From NCBI GenBank assembly GCA_946500295.1, contig CAMMVF010000003.1, positions 80,912-144,911 of the forward strand: 64,000 nt of DNA. Direction: 5' to 3'. Position numbers and translations under genes: made by a program. Source of the stretch: an uncultured Clostridia bacterium (GTDB lineage: Bacteria; Bacillota; Clostridia; Oscillospirales; Acutalibacteraceae). Under the pieces are notes generated by a model, which was given only the letters and a program-made list of their open reading frames with translations, was not told the DNA's origin and searched no databases. Below, piece after piece: positions 8,465-16,896 of this stretch. Within the stretch, counting starts at the first letter, position 1. Every line of letters starts with the position of its first letter.

Positions 8465-9145
8465 TTAACCGGCGGCTACGCCCGTCAAAGTTTTAAACAT
8501 AATTTTGATATCTTTTAAGACCGAAAATGTTCTGATATACTCAAGGTTCAACTTCATTTTCTTTGGTAAAACCAGTCTTACATACTTTTCGTCCGTGTCC
8601 TCTCCATTCATAAAAACCTCCTCGTCCTTAAACTCAATGCTGGCAAGCGAGGTTATCCCTGCCGGCATCAGCAAGGTGGCATACATCTCAGGCGAATATT
8701 TGTTTACATACCTCGGAACCTCGGGACGGGTACCGACAAAGCTCATAGAGCCGGATAAAACATTGAACAGCTGCGGCAGTTCATCCAGCCGATATTTGCG
8801 CAGAAATCGCCCGCAGCCTGTTATCCTGTCATCATCAGTTAAGGTAATTTGCGAAGAATTTTTGTCCTGATTCACTGTCATGGTACGGAATTTCAGAATT
8901 TTAAATTCCCTTCCCCCGGTCGTGATTCTAATCTGCTTAAATACAGCAGGTCCTTCTGATGTGAATTTTACGACGAGTGAAATTACAAGCATGGGAATCG
9001 CAAGCAAAACTATAAGTACGGCAGACAGGCAAACATCGAGTACTCTTTTCAAAAACAGACTGAATTTCCTATTCAATAATATATCATAGTATTCTCTTAC
9101 CTGAGGATTTTTCATATACGAGGGAAGTTTGTCCCAATTAACCAT
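8465..9145 (-). CDS. Undecaprenyl-phosphate sugar phosphotransferase (WbaP/WcaJ-like bacterial sugar transferase)
   Basis: This family moves a sugar-1-phosphate from UDP-sugar to undecaprenyl phosphate as the first step of exopolysaccharide or capsule synthesis. The 226-residue protein has one N-terminal membrane hairpin (VLDVCLSAVLIVLLAIPMLV) and the core motifs ILKFRTM, YRLDELPQLFNVL and GSMSFVGTRPEVPRYV. The short form, without the extra membrane domain of WbaP, is typical of initiating transferases in Firmicutes. It heads an operon with the polymerase-like gene and nadE, behind a consensus promoter at 9175-9203. Confidence 0.92.
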   Translation of the reverse strand: MVNWDKLPSYMKNPQVREYYDILLNRKFSLFLKRVLDVCLSAVLIVLLAIPMLVISLVVKFTSEGPAVFKQIRITTGGREFKILKFRTMTVNQDKNSSQITLTDDDRITGCGRFLRKYRLDELPQLFNVLSGSMSFVGTRPEVPRYVNKYSPEMYATLLMPAGITSLASIEFKDEEVFMNGEDTDEKYVRLVLPKKMKLNLEYIRTFSVLKDIKIMFKTLTGVAAG

Positions 9146-9174
9146 AAATCTATCTCCTAGTCTGAATTATTGTA

Positions 9175-9203
9175 ATTATACTACAGGAGGAAGATTATTT
9201 CAA
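9175..9203 (-). promoter_or_regulatory. Sigma-A promoter of the sugar transferase operon
   Basis: On the minus strand TTGAAA, a 17-base spacer and TATAAT give a near-consensus promoter about 30 bases before the transferase start. Confidence 0.8.
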
Positions 9204-9274
9204 TATTCGCGGGAAATCCTTGAAATGGGAAGCCGAGGGTGATAAAATTTAGAAAAAAACAGTCGGTGATCGAC

Positions 9275-10663
9275 ATGATATACGATTATATTAATTTGAA
9301 CAGAGAAAGCAAAACTCCCCTCTACAAACAGTTGTACGCCTCGATAAGGAAGGCGATAGAAAGCAACGGACTTACAAAAGGAGACCGCCTGGTATCAATT
9401 CGCAAGCTGTCAAAAGCGCTGAATATAAGCAAAACCACCGTTGAAGCCGCCTATAATCAGCTATGCGCCGAGGGCTATATCAAAAACCACCCCCAGCGCG
9501 GGTACTTTATTGAGGGGCGAGTACTGAAAATAGAAGAAAAACCGGGAAATATCGGCGCAGACGGGCGCTCACTCCCAACAACGCCGATACGCTACGACCT
9601 CGGAAGTAAGAGCGTAGCTGTAGATAGCACGGGGATAAGACTGTGGAAGAAATATGTGCGGTCCTATCTCAACAAGGATTATGTCATAGCCTCCTATGGT
9701 GATCCGCAGGGGGAGCCGCAGCTGCGGCGAGCTTTGAGCTTTTACAGCTACAGCGTCAGGGGTGTTATAGCCACAGACGAGAACATAGTTATAGCAGCCG
9801 GAACCCAGTCGGTACTGTATATAATTTGCGGCCTACTCAGAAGCTTTGGAATCAGGATAGCGGTTGAAAGCGAGGCGTCCCCTCATATCATCAGGGTATT
9901 CATCGACTGCGGCTTTACGGTAATAAAAACCCCAAGTGACAGCGGTGGACTAAGGCTCGATAAGCTTAAAGAGAGCAACCCGGACTTTGTTCTCATCAAC
10001 CCCTCCGGTTCCCTAAAAAGCGGCGATAAAATGCAGATGGAGAGACGCTATGAGCTAATTCGTTGGGCTGAAAGCGAGGGAAAGTACATTATTGAGGACG
10101 ACTTCAACGGCGAGATAGTCTATCGCTCCCGCCCGATACCCGCCTTACAGTGCAACAGTCCTAGCAATGTAGTCTATCTAGGCTCATTTTCCAAGCTTTT
10201 GCTGCCCTCGGTGAGAATCGGCTACGCCGTACTGCCTGAGAATCTGTGCTTGCTTTACTCCCACTGCAGGCAGACCTTGAACCAAACGGCATCCAAACTC
10301 GAACAGCTTGCTCTGGCAGATTATATTAAAGACGGACATCTTGAGAGGCATTTGAGACGGCTGAAAAAAATATATGCAAAAAAGAGCGAGGTGCTCAAGG
10401 AAAGTATTATAAAAAATTTCAAGTTAATTGAACCGGAAGCTGGAATCAAGCTGTTTGAAACCTCGCTTGCATACTCGGTCACAATAAACAGAGAGATAGA
10501 TGCCTGCGACTTTCTATCCAAGCTTCAACAAAGCGGGATTGAAATAATAAGCTGTGAAGCTTATGAAGGTCAAACCTCCATAAGGCTCGGATTTTCCGGA
10601 ATTGATATTGAGAAAATTGAACCGGCTGTTGAGCTGCTGTGCAGTATAATTGACAAGCTTTAA
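9275..10663 (+). CDS. MocR-type GntR-family regulator with aminotransferase-like domain
   Basis: The protein (462 residues) has an N-terminal GntR winged helix (TPLYKQLYASIRKAIESNGL, then RKLSKALNISKTTVEAAYNQL) joined to a class I aminotransferase-like domain containing GDPQGEPQLRRAL, EDDFNGEIVYRS and the PLP-lysine motif YLGSFSKLLLPSVRIGY. MocR regulators use PLP or an amine ligand to control vitamin B6, GABA or amino-acid genes. ATG 9275 is chosen because GGTGATC, part of the extended ribosome-site consensus, lies just before it and the family N-terminus fits; a GTG at 9239 in the same frame has GAGG with no spacer. It stands alone, divergent from the sugar transferase operon, so its target is not evident. 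Confidence 0.88.
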   Translation: MIYDYINLNRESKTPLYKQLYASIRKAIESNGLTKGDRLVSIRKLSKALNISKTTVEAAYNQLCAEGYIKNHPQRGYFIEGRVLKIEEKPGNIGADGRSLPTTPIRYDLGSKSVAVDSTGIRLWKKYVRSYLNKDYVIASYGDPQGEPQLRRALSFYSYSVRGVIATDENIVIAAGTQSVLYIICGLLRSFGIRIAVESEASPHIIRVFIDCGFTVIKTPSDSGGLRLDKLKESNPDFVLINPSGSLKSGDKMQMERRYELIRWAESEGKYIIEDDFNGEIVYRSRPIPALQCNSPSNVVYLGSFSKLLLPSVRIGYAVLPENLCLLYSHCRQTLNQTASKLEQLALADYIKDGHLERHLRRLKKIYAKKSEVLKESIIKNFKLIEPEAGIKLFETSLAYSVTINREIDACDFLSKLQQSGIEIISCEAYEGQTSIRLGFSGIDIEKIEPAVELLCSIIDKL

Positions 10664-10667
10664 AGTC

Positions 10668-10703
10668 AAAATCGGCGCAGATACATCTGCGCCGAAATTT
10701 TTA
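10668..10703. terminator. Bidirectional terminator between the mocR-type gene and nrdR
   Basis: A perfect TCGGCGCAGAT/ATCTGCGCCGA stem with a short ATAC-type loop is flanked by T-rich sequence on both strands. It serves the two converging genes. Confidence 0.85.
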
Positions 10704-10707
10704 ATTC

Positions 10708-11163
10708 TTATCTCTCCTTGAGCAGCTTATTAAGCTCCTCCATAAAGGTATTGATATCTTTAAACTGCCTGTAAACCGAGGCGAAACGAACATAGGAAAC
10801 CTCGTCGAGGTTTTTCAAATGCTCCATTACATATTCGCCTATAGCCTTTGAGGTCACCTCACGGTCAACAGAGTTTTGCAGCTTAGACTCAATGTCGTTG
10901 ACTATGTCCTCAATAGAATTCAAGGATACCGGGCGCTTCTCGCACGCACGCAAAATCCCGGCTGTGAGCTTATTCCTGTCAAAGGTTTCTCTGGATTTAT
11001 CCCTCTTTACAACTATAATCGGCACAGTCTCGATAACCTCATGAGTGGTAAAGCGCTTGCCGCAGCCCATACACTCTCTGCGCCTGCGAATACGCTCACC
11101 GTCATCGGCAGGACGAGAATCAATAACCTTGCTCTCCTCATTGCCACAGTAAGGACACCTCAT
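10708..11163 (-). CDS. nrdR: Transcriptional repressor NrdR
   Basis: NrdR is the zinc-ribbon/ATP-cone repressor of ribonucleotide reductase genes. The 151-residue protein has the zinc ribbon CPYCG...[12 protein letters not shown] at its N-terminus and an ATP-cone domain beginning [19 protein letters not shown] near residue 46. The start at 11163 is used because GAGGTG lies six bases upstream; a GTG three codons earlier overlaps that site. No ribonucleotide reductase gene is present in the window. A TTGCTT-18-TATAAT promoter precedes it. Confidence 0.96.
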   Translation of the reverse strand: MRCPYCGNEESKVIDSRPADDGERIRRRRECMGCGKRFTTHEVIETVPIIVVKRDKSRETFDRNKLTAGILRACEKRPVSLNSIEDIVNDIESKLQNSVDREVTSKAIGEYVMEHLKNLDEVSYVRFASVYRQFKDINTFMEELNKLLKER

Positions 11164-11198
11164 AACAAACACCTCGCATGCAATATTTCTTTATTGTA

Positions 11199-11228
11199 AT
11201 TATATCACATATTATTATTGAAAAGCAA
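11199..11228 (-). promoter_or_regulatory. Promoter of nrdR
   Basis: On the minus strand TTGCTT and TATAAT are separated by 18 bases, with an extended TGA before the -10 hexamer. Confidence 0.7.
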
Positions 11229-11268
11229 GAGAATACTAAACATTGAGCCCGAAAACTTGATGTTTGTG

Positions 11269-12081
11269 CTAATCTTTATCTGTTTTACCGAAAAACTCAC
11301 TTACAATTTTCTTCACATATTCATAGGAATTTACAAGCTGTGCCATATCGTCGTAATTACAACGGTAAACCTCCAGCATAAAATCTCCCGAGTATGAATT
11401 TTTCTTGAGAATTTCAAACAGTCTTTGATAATCAACATCTCCCGCACCGGGCAGCAGACAGTCATTGCCGGCGTTGTTGTCATTTATATGAATATGGACT
11501 AGCCTGTCTCCCATTGCCTCGCACATCTCATAGGGATCAACTCCCGCTCTGACAGCCTGCTTGATATCAAAAACAAAGCTTGCGTTTGAGCCAAGGTAAT
11601 CCTTCATCTTGCGAATGAAGTCGGGGTACTGACTGCGAAAAACATTTACATTCTCCTGAGCCACCGTCACCCCGTACTGTCTACCGATATTAGCAAGCTC
11701 CCCGAATTTTTCAAAGTATTCCTCGTCGCTGATTCCTGTTTCGGCAGTTTTGCGGTCACCGTGTATTACCAGGATTTTTGCTCCAAGGCTTTGAGCGCAG
11801 GTAAAATAATTTTTATAAAATTCCAGTGAGTCCTTGTATCTGTTAACATAATCGGTAAAAATCAAATACGGCTCATATCCCGAGGTGAACGGATGCATAG
11901 ATTTAACCTGCGCGCCAAAGCTTTTTAGCATAGAATCTAAATCTAAAATGTACGGATTTTGTATCTCACTTATTGTATTGAAAAATATCTCAAGGAGATC
12001 AATTCCGTTTTCAAGCAGCTGAGTTACAGCAATTTTAGTCTCCATAGGATAGAGGCATGCAGTTGAAACACCAACCTTCAT
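11269..12081 (-). CDS. Sugar phosphate isomerase/epimerase (xylose-isomerase-like TIM barrel)
   Basis: The 270-residue protein has the AP-endonuclease-2/xylose-isomerase-like TIM-barrel pattern: strand ends KILVIHGDRKT, TVAQENVNVF, ASFVFDIKQAVRAG and LVHIHINDNN, followed by LPGAGDVDYQRLFEIL. The conserved His, Glu and Asp residues in these strands would bind a divalent metal. The family isomerises or epimerises sugars or keto-sugars, but the substrate cannot be inferred. The gene starts five bases after the lgt stop and is probably cotranscribed with lgt. Confidence 0.85.
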   Translation of the reverse strand: MKVGVSTACLYPMETKIAVTQLLENGIDLLEIFFNTISEIQNPYILDLDSMLKSFGAQVKSMHPFTSGYEPYLIFTDYVNRYKDSLEFYKNYFTCAQSLGAKILVIHGDRKTAETGISDEEYFEKFGELANIGRQYGVTVAQENVNVFRSQYPDFIRKMKDYLGSNASFVFDIKQAVRAGVDPYEMCEAMGDRLVHIHINDNNAGNDCLLPGAGDVDYQRLFEILKKNSYSGDFMLEVYRCNYDDMAQLVNSYEYVKKIVSEFFGKTDKD

Positions 12082-12085
12082 CTTA

Positions 12086-12922
12086 TCACCGCTCTGCTTC
12101 CCCTGTAGCAGGGGTTTTATTTATAAATTTTATTCCCCTTACCTTGCCGATTATGAAATAAATTAATGCAAGCGCAAAAATTCCAATGCTTATCCACTGC
12201 GAGGTTGACAGAGGTCCCCAAAAGCCTCGGATTTCGTCTCCTCTGAAAAACTCGTCTATAAACCTGACCACAGGGTAGGTAAAGGCGTAAACCATCCACA
12301 GGCTGCCCTTGCGGATTGTATTTTTGCTGTGCAAAACGGCAAGGAGAATAAAGATGAGAAGGTTGAAAAACGCCTCTATCAGCGGAAGCGGCAGTCGGCA
12401 AACTCCGTTAGCAGCCTCAGACAGAGAATTTGTATAGGTAAAGCCTATTGGAAATTCTATTCCATAGCAGCAGCCGCCGAGAAAACAGCCTATTCTGCCG
12501 AAAAGGTGAAACAGTGGTATGCACGGTACGAGTAAATCGCAGTAAAGCCCCACATCCTTTTTTGTAGTTTTTAAATAAATTAAAGCAGCTATCGCTCCGC
12601 CGATAAGTCCGCCGTAGAACACCATTCCGCCGATTTGAGCGCCAAGCAGGGAAAGTCCTGCCCAAAAGTTTTCAAAGAACTCGTCTGTATGGGTGAGTAT
12701 CGTGATGATGTTATCTATATTTGTGATTCCGTATAAAATGTGAGAACCGACAAATATACCCAGAGCAATCCACAACCCCAGAAAGATTGTAGTAGCCGGA
12801 TCTATCTCTCCCCTTTTTTTATAGCGTATAAAGCAGTAGGCAATACAGCACAAGAATCCGATAGATACCATAATGCCATAGCTCGACAGCGGATATCCGA
12901 AAACATAAACATAGGGATACAT
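12086..12922 (-). CDS. lgt: Prolipoprotein diacylglyceryl transferase
   Basis: Lgt transfers diacylglycerol to the lipobox cysteine of prolipoproteins in the membrane. The 278-residue polytopic protein carries the signature GRIGCFLGGCCYG near residue 150 and the conserved RFIDEFFRGDE region near residue 225. The start at 12922 (MYPYVYVFG) is chosen because GGAGG precedes it; the longer frame starts at a TTG that is itself part of that ribosome site. It lies downstream of the DUF4190-like gene behind a terminator hairpin. Confidence 0.95.
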   Translation of the reverse strand: MYPYVYVFGYPLSSYGIMVSIGFLCCIAYCFIRYKKRGEIDPATTIFLGLWIALGIFVGSHILYGITNIDNIITILTHTDEFFENFWAGLSLLGAQIGGMVFYGGLIGGAIAALIYLKTTKKDVGLYCDLLVPCIPLFHLFGRIGCFLGGCCYGIEFPIGFTYTNSLSEAANGVCRLPLPLIEAFFNLLIFILLAVLHSKNTIRKGSLWMVYAFTYPVVRFIDEFFRGDEIRGFWGPLSTSQWISIGIFALALIYFIIGKVRGIKFINKTPATGEAER

Positions 12923-12940
12923 ATTTTCCTCCAAAAATAA

Positions 12941-12968
12941 CGGGCGTTCTGGTTTCAGAACACCCGCA
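12941..12968 (-). terminator. Terminator between the DUF4190-like gene and lgt
   Basis: On the minus strand CGGGTGTTCTG pairs with CAGAACGCCCG around a short AAAC loop, followed by TTATTTTT. The T-run directly precedes the lgt ribosome site. Confidence 0.75.
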
Positions 12969-13009
12969 AATATACTATTGCCTTAATTTGGATATTTATC
13001 CGTCATTTC

Positions 13010-13798
13010 TTAGCTGTAGGAATTCAAGATACTGTTAATGGTTGAATAATCTGAGGAGTTGAAGCCTACACAAGCAGTGCAGTGGCACAGGCAACTTACA
13101 AAGGAAATAAGAACGAATACAAGTGCGATTATAGAGAGAACAAGACCTGCTGTAGCGAGAGAATCGCGGTTGGGTGACTTCATTCCCTGAGCCGCCATTA
13201 CAATTCCGACAATGGCAGCTGCCAATGCTATAACAGCCATAATAGTACCTACTACAACCGAAGCCTGATATCCTGAAACAGCGTTGCTATACCCTGACCA
13301 TCCGCTGTTTGTGATATTTCCAGCACATACGCACATTGCAAGCATAGAAATAATATTCAACAGCAAGCTGCCAAGACCGCAAACGGTAGAAATAACGCCC
13401 TTCTTGTGGTCGTCAACTCCGCCGGGAATCATGTTGTTTATCTTGTTGTCAACCTGAGACATAAACGGGTTGTTGGGCTGAGTGTTGTGGTTGTGACCGC
13501 CGAACGGGGAGTTATTCTGAGGCGGCTGATTACCGAACGGATTGTTGTTCTGCGGCTGTGCGTTAAACGGAGAAGCCTGCTGGGGTTGATTGCCGCCCTG
13601 CGGTTGAGCGTTAAACGGAGAAGCCTGCTGAGGCTGATTGCCGCCCTGCGGCTGTGCGCTAAACGGGGAAGCCTGCTGGGACTGATCGCCGCTCTGAGGT
13701 TGCGTGTTAAACGGGTTATTGTTCTGCGGTTGATTGAACGGAGAATTATTCTGGTTATTCTGGTTATTCTGATTATTGGGGAAGTTGTTGTTATCCAC
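13010..13798 (-). CDS. Asn/Gln/Pro-rich repeat protein with a C-terminal DUF4190-like membrane domain
   Basis: Residues 1-115 are a low-complexity cytoplasmic or surface tail very rich in N, Q and P, with a 16-residue unit (GGNQPQQASPFNAQPQ) repeated about three times. Residues from about 130 hold several hydrophobic helices (STVCGLGSLLLNIISMLA, VVVGTIMAVIALAAAIVG, LATAGLVLSIIALVFVLI) in the pattern of DUF4190 proteins. Translation starts at a GTG with AGGAGG eight bases upstream. Function is unknown; disordered proline-rich tails on such membrane proteins are common in Firmicutes. A terminator follows it. Confidence 0.75.
   Translation of the reverse strand: MDNNNFPNNQNNQNNQNNSPFNQPQNNNPFNTQPQSGDQSQQASPFSAQPQGGNQPQQASPFNAQPQGGNQPQQASPFNAQPQNNNPFGNQPPQNNSPFGGHNHNTQPNNPFMSQVDNKINNMIPGGVDDHKKGVISTVCGLGSLLLNIISMLAMCVCAGNITNSGWSGYSNAVSGYQASVVVGTIMAVIALAAAIVGIVMAAQGMKSPNRDSLATAGLVLSIIALVFVLISFVSCLCHCTACVGFNSSDYSTINSILNSYS
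13550..13700 (-). repeat. Three in-frame 48-bp tandem units in the N-terminal coding region
   Basis: Units at 13550-13597, 13598-13645 and 13646-13693 share the phase CTGCGG...GTTAAACGG.GAAGCCTGCTG and differ at a few bases each; a fourth degenerate unit follows. Each encodes 16 residues, so slippage would change tail length without a frameshift. Confidence 0.85.
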
Positions 13799-13923
13799 TT
13801 ATGTACCCTCCTAAATAAAGTTATTACTTTATTAAAAGTCTACCATTATAATCGAACTTTGTCAAGAATAGATGATGGACTTTTTAATAAAATGTGAATT
13901 TACATTTTATCCCAACAGCTCAC

Positions 13924-15711
13924 TTAGTATTCCTCTGTCACAAGATATAAAGCGGTAAACGGCGAAAGGTCAAAATGGTAATTTCCATTATTATCAGGGG
14001 TATAAATTTTTCCACTCTCAGCGCTCCAGCCACCGTATATATCTCTGTCGCTTGAGAGCAGTAAAGTGAGAGAATTGCTGCCCTCTGCTCTAAGCTCATA
14101 ATCCTCCCATCTCTGACCTGAAAAATTAAACACGCAGATTATCCTCTGTCCCTCGCATTTTCTTTCAAAGGAATAAATGCATTTTTCCTCGCTTTTGCAA
14201 TCAAGCCATGAGAATCCGTCGGAGCAAAAATCATTTTTATACAAAGCAGGGTGGTAAAGATATATGCGGCTCAAATCTCTGATAAACCTATGAAAGGAGT
14301 CGTGGTTTGGAAATTTAAGTATGTCCCAGTCCTGCTCGCATTTTTCGCTCCACTCACGCAGCTGACCTATTTCATTGCCCATGAAGTTCAACTTTTTACC
14401 CGGGTGAGCATACATATACATATAAAACGCCCTTGCCTGAGGAAATTTACCCTCGTACTCTCCGTACATCTTTTGCAGTATAGTCGCCTTGCCGTGAACG
14501 ACCTCATCGTGCGACAGCGGCAGTATGTAACGCTCATTGTAGTAGTACATCATGGAAAAAGTAAGTCTGTGATAATGCTTATGTCTCTCCCATGGCGCTG
14601 TCTTGAAAAATCCCAGAGTGTCGTTCATCCAACCCATATCCCATTTATAATCAAAGCCAAGCCCTCCGTCATCCACAGGAGCGGTAACCATGGGGAAATT
14701 TGTCGAGTCCTCGGCAAACAGCATTATGCCGCCGTGACGCTGTTTAAGCCCCTTATTCATCACCTTAAGGAAGTTTACGGCGTTGCCGTTTACTCCCCTT
14801 GCCGGGTCGCCCTGCCAATATATAATGCGGCTGATAGCATCCATTCTCAAGCCGTCAAAGTGAAATTTTCCAAGCCACATATCCGCCGCTGACTGTAGAA
14901 AGCTCCTTACCTCTCCTCTTGAATGAATGAAGTTACAGCTTCCCCATTCGCTTACTCCTACGTCGTTGTTCGGGTATTCATAAAGATGAGTGCCATCGTA
15001 ATTTGCCAGGGCATAATCGTCAATGGCAAAATGTACGGGAACAAAGTCGTTTATAACTCCGATTCCGTTTTGATGAAGTTTATCTATCAGCTCCATCAGC
15101 TCGTAACAGCTTCCATACCTGGAGGTCGGGCTGAAAAATCCAGTGTTCTGGTATCCCCATGACTCGTCACAGGGGTGCTCGCTCACAGGCAAAAACTCAA
15201 CATAGTTATATCCGTTCTCCTTAACATAGTCTATGAGCAATGGCGCCAGCTCGCGGTAGGTATAAAAGCTTCCGTCGCTTTTGACCTTCCACGAGCCCAA
15301 GTGAAGCTCATATATATTGAGGGGCTCGTTATATCGGTTTGTTCTGTTATTCATCCACTGCTCATCATGGAATTCAAAGCAGTCGAGGTCTCTGACTATT
15401 GAGGCATTGTGCGGGCGAAGCTCCATCCCAAAGCCGTAGGGGTCGCAATGATCTATAAAATTGCCGTCCGGCTTGTATATTCTGAATTTATACATCATCC
15501 CCTCTTTGACATTCGGCACAGTACACTCAAAAAAGTTGTCCTTTACCCTGTCCATTTCTATCTCCTGCCAATCGGTAAATTCCCCTATGATAGCAACCTT
15601 GAGGGCGGCAGGCGCAAAGGTGCGAAACACCACGCCGCCTTCAGTAAAATGAGCTCCCAAATACTCGTAGACGTCAAAAGCCTCTCCCATATAAAACTTA
15701 TGCAAATTCAT
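13924..15711 (-). CDS. glgB: 1,4-alpha-glucan (glycogen) branching enzyme
   Basis: GlgB cuts alpha-1,4 glucan chains and rejoins them as alpha-1,6 branches. The 595-residue protein has an N-terminal CBM48-type domain (GGVVFRTFAPAALKVAIIGEFTDW compares with the family pattern) and a GH13 barrel with the catalytic segments GLRMDAISRIIYW (nucleophile Asp), LFAEDSTNFPMVT (acid Glu) and LPLSHDEVVHGK (transition-state Asp), then the C-terminal beta domain. It is somewhat short for the family and lacks the long N-terminal N1 extension. No other glycogen gene is next to it. It diverges from a TetR regulator across a region with a perfect inverted repeat. Confidence 0.95.
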   Translation of the reverse strand: MNLHKFYMGEAFDVYEYLGAHFTEGGVVFRTFAPAALKVAIIGEFTDWQEIEMDRVKDNFFECTVPNVKEGMMYKFRIYKPDGNFIDHCDPYGFGMELRPHNASIVRDLDCFEFHDEQWMNNRTNRYNEPLNIYELHLGSWKVKSDGSFYTYRELAPLLIDYVKENGYNYVEFLPVSEHPCDESWGYQNTGFFSPTSRYGSCYELMELIDKLHQNGIGVINDFVPVHFAIDDYALANYDGTHLYEYPNNDVGVSEWGSCNFIHSRGEVRSFLQSAADMWLGKFHFDGLRMDAISRIIYWQGDPARGVNGNAVNFLKVMNKGLKQRHGGIMLFAEDSTNFPMVTAPVDDGGLGFDYKWDMGWMNDTLGFFKTAPWERHKHYHRLTFSMMYYYNERYILPLSHDEVVHGKATILQKMYGEYEGKFPQARAFYMYMYAHPGKKLNFMGNEIGQLREWSEKCEQDWDILKFPNHDSFHRFIRDLSRIYLYHPALYKNDFCSDGFSWLDCKSEEKCIYSFERKCEGQRIICVFNFSGQRWEDYELRAEGSNSLTLLLSSDRDIYGGWSAESGKIYTPDNNGNYHFDLSPFTALYLVTEEY

Positions 15712-15748
15712 TTTTCCATTCTCCTTGACAAGCGTAAATTATTAGACT

Positions 15749-15819
15749 ATAGTTAATTATACATCAACAGTATATAAACGCTATCTACAATAATTGATTT
15801 ACGTCGTTTAATTAACTAT
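15749..15819. promoter_or_regulatory. Perfect 11-bp inverted repeat between glgB and the TetR-type gene
   Basis: ATAGTTAATTA at 15749-15759 and TAATTAACTAT at 15809-15819 are exact reverse complements, 49 bases apart, in the divergent intergenic region. They could be two half-sites or two separate operators for the TetR-type protein, each AT-rich arm containing TTAATTA. Confidence 0.45.
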
Positions 15820-15849
15820 TTTAAAAAAATGTCTAACAAGGAGAAGTAT

Positions 15850-16413
15850 ATGGATTTAAGGGTTGTAAAAACTAAACGAAGCATCAAAGCCGCCTTTTTG
15901 GAGCTAAGACGAAAAAAGCCGATTGAAAAAATCACGGTAAAGGAACTGGCCGATCTGGCTATGATAAACAAGGGTACATTTTATCTACACTATCAGGATA
16001 TTTATAATCTCTCGGACGAGATCGAAAATGAGTTTATAGACGATATTATCAAGGATGTTCCCGAGCTTGAACCCGGAGAAGAAGGCCTTAACTATCCCCT
16101 GATTACAAAAAAGGTAATGATAGCCATGTATAACCGTGGAGAAGAAGCAAACGCCCTGTTTTCATACGGCAGAGATTGGATTTTAGTTACCAAGGTTGAA
16201 AATATACTGCTTAAGAAATTTAGCGAAGGCTCGGCTTTATTCGCAGACAACCCCGAGCTTGAAATTGCGGTTCGCATACTTAGCCGGGGTACGTTTTCCC
16301 TAAGTCTGGGCGGTGAAAAATATGACAGAGAAACCATATTGAACACGGTAACAAAAATGGCTGAACAGCTGACAAAAACCTACAGCAACATTACAGAACA
16401 ACGCTCGCCGTAA
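15850..16413 (+). CDS. TetR/AcrR-family transcriptional regulator
   Basis: The 187-residue protein has an N-terminal TetR helix-turn-helix (RSIKAAFLELRRKKPIEKIT then VKELADLAMINKGTFYLHYQ) and a helical C-terminal ligand/dimer domain of the type with 'TetR_C_33/DUF-like' features. ATG 15850 is chosen because AAGGAG lies six bases upstream; ATG 15829 has none. Divergence from glgB and the shared intergenic inverted repeat suggest that it may control glgB or itself, which is inference. Confidence 0.85.
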   Translation: MDLRVVKTKRSIKAAFLELRRKKPIEKITVKELADLAMINKGTFYLHYQDIYNLSDEIENEFIDDIIKDVPELEPGEEGLNYPLITKKVMIAMYNRGEEANALFSYGRDWILVTKVENILLKKFSEGSALFADNPELEIAVRILSRGTFSLSLGGEKYDRETILNTVTKMAEQLTKTYSNITEQRSP

Positions 16414-16430
16414 AAACAGCGAGCGTTAAA
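16400..16430 (+). terminator. Weak terminator overlapping the TetR gene stop
   Basis: AACGCTCGC and GCGAGCGTT form a perfect 9-bp stem that includes the last codons and stop of the gene; the trailing T-run is only three bases (AAATTT), so strength is doubtful. Confidence 0.5.
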
Positions 16431-16462
16431 TTTCACCTCCAATAAAGTTAAGTCCTGATTTT

Positions 16463-16515
16463 CGGACAGATGTTCGCCTATAATATAATTAACGCTTAAA
16501 GCGAACATGTTTTCG
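16463..16515 (+). promoter_or_regulatory. Two LexA (DinR)-type SOS boxes flanking a -10 element
   Basis: CGGACAGATGTTCG at 16463-16476 and CGAACATGTTTTCG at 16502-16515 each match the Gram-positive LexA consensus CGAACRNRYGTTYG at 13 of 14 positions. TATAAT hexamers at 16479-16484 and 16484-16489 lie between them, so bound LexA would cover the promoter of the following small membrane protein. Confidence 0.8.
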
Positions 16516-16530
16516 AAAAGGGGAATTAAA

Positions 16531-16896
16531 ATGACATACTCACAGAGAAAAATGTATATTGCTCAAAGGAAGGCCAAAATGTACAGAATAAAAGCCATGG
16601 TGTGCAATATATTCGTAGCCGTGTCGGCTATAAATATTTTTGGCAGCTGCCTGTCGGTGTTAAACTCTCCCATATATTTTTTGCTAAACTCGGCTGTCAA
16701 TGTCATAATCATTAGAATTTGTTATATGAAAGCCGCAAATCTGGAGATAAAATCGCAGAGGGTTTTAAAAGACTGCAAGCGGAAACTTAAAAAGCTCAGA
16801 AATGAGGCTGTTGATGATAATATTATTTACGTTGACTTTTCTTCCGGAAAATATCCGAACTATAAAAAAGACAACATCAACAGCGAAATTATATAA
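16531..16896 (+). CDS. Small membrane protein, candidate SOS-induced gene
   Basis: The protein has 121 residues: a basic N-terminus (MTYSQRKMYIAQRKAKMYRI), two hydrophobic segments (AMVCNIFVAVSAINIFGSCL and PIYFLLNSAVNVIIIRICY) with a short loop, then a charged, probably helical tail (LKDCKRKLKKLRNEAVDDNI). I recognise no family. ATG 16531 is chosen for the AAGGGGAATTAAA site upstream. Two LexA-type boxes cover its promoter, so it probably responds to DNA damage. SOS-induced small membrane proteins in Firmicutes are often division inhibitors (YneA in B. subtilis), but this one has no LysM domain or visible homology. Its TAA stop is formed by the end of dispersed repeat copy 4. Confidence 0.7.
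   Translation: MTYSQRKMYIAQRKAKMYRIKAMVCNIFVAVSAINIFGSCLSVLNSPIYFLLNSAVNVIIIRICYMKAANLEIKSQRVLKDCKRKLKKLRNEAVDDNIIYVDFSSGKYPNYKKDNINSEII

Noticed and set aside
14251..14892. 213-codon open frame on the plus strand opposite glgB
   Set aside because: It lies entirely antisense to a clear glgB, has no ribosome site and no recognisable family pattern, so it is a shadow frame.
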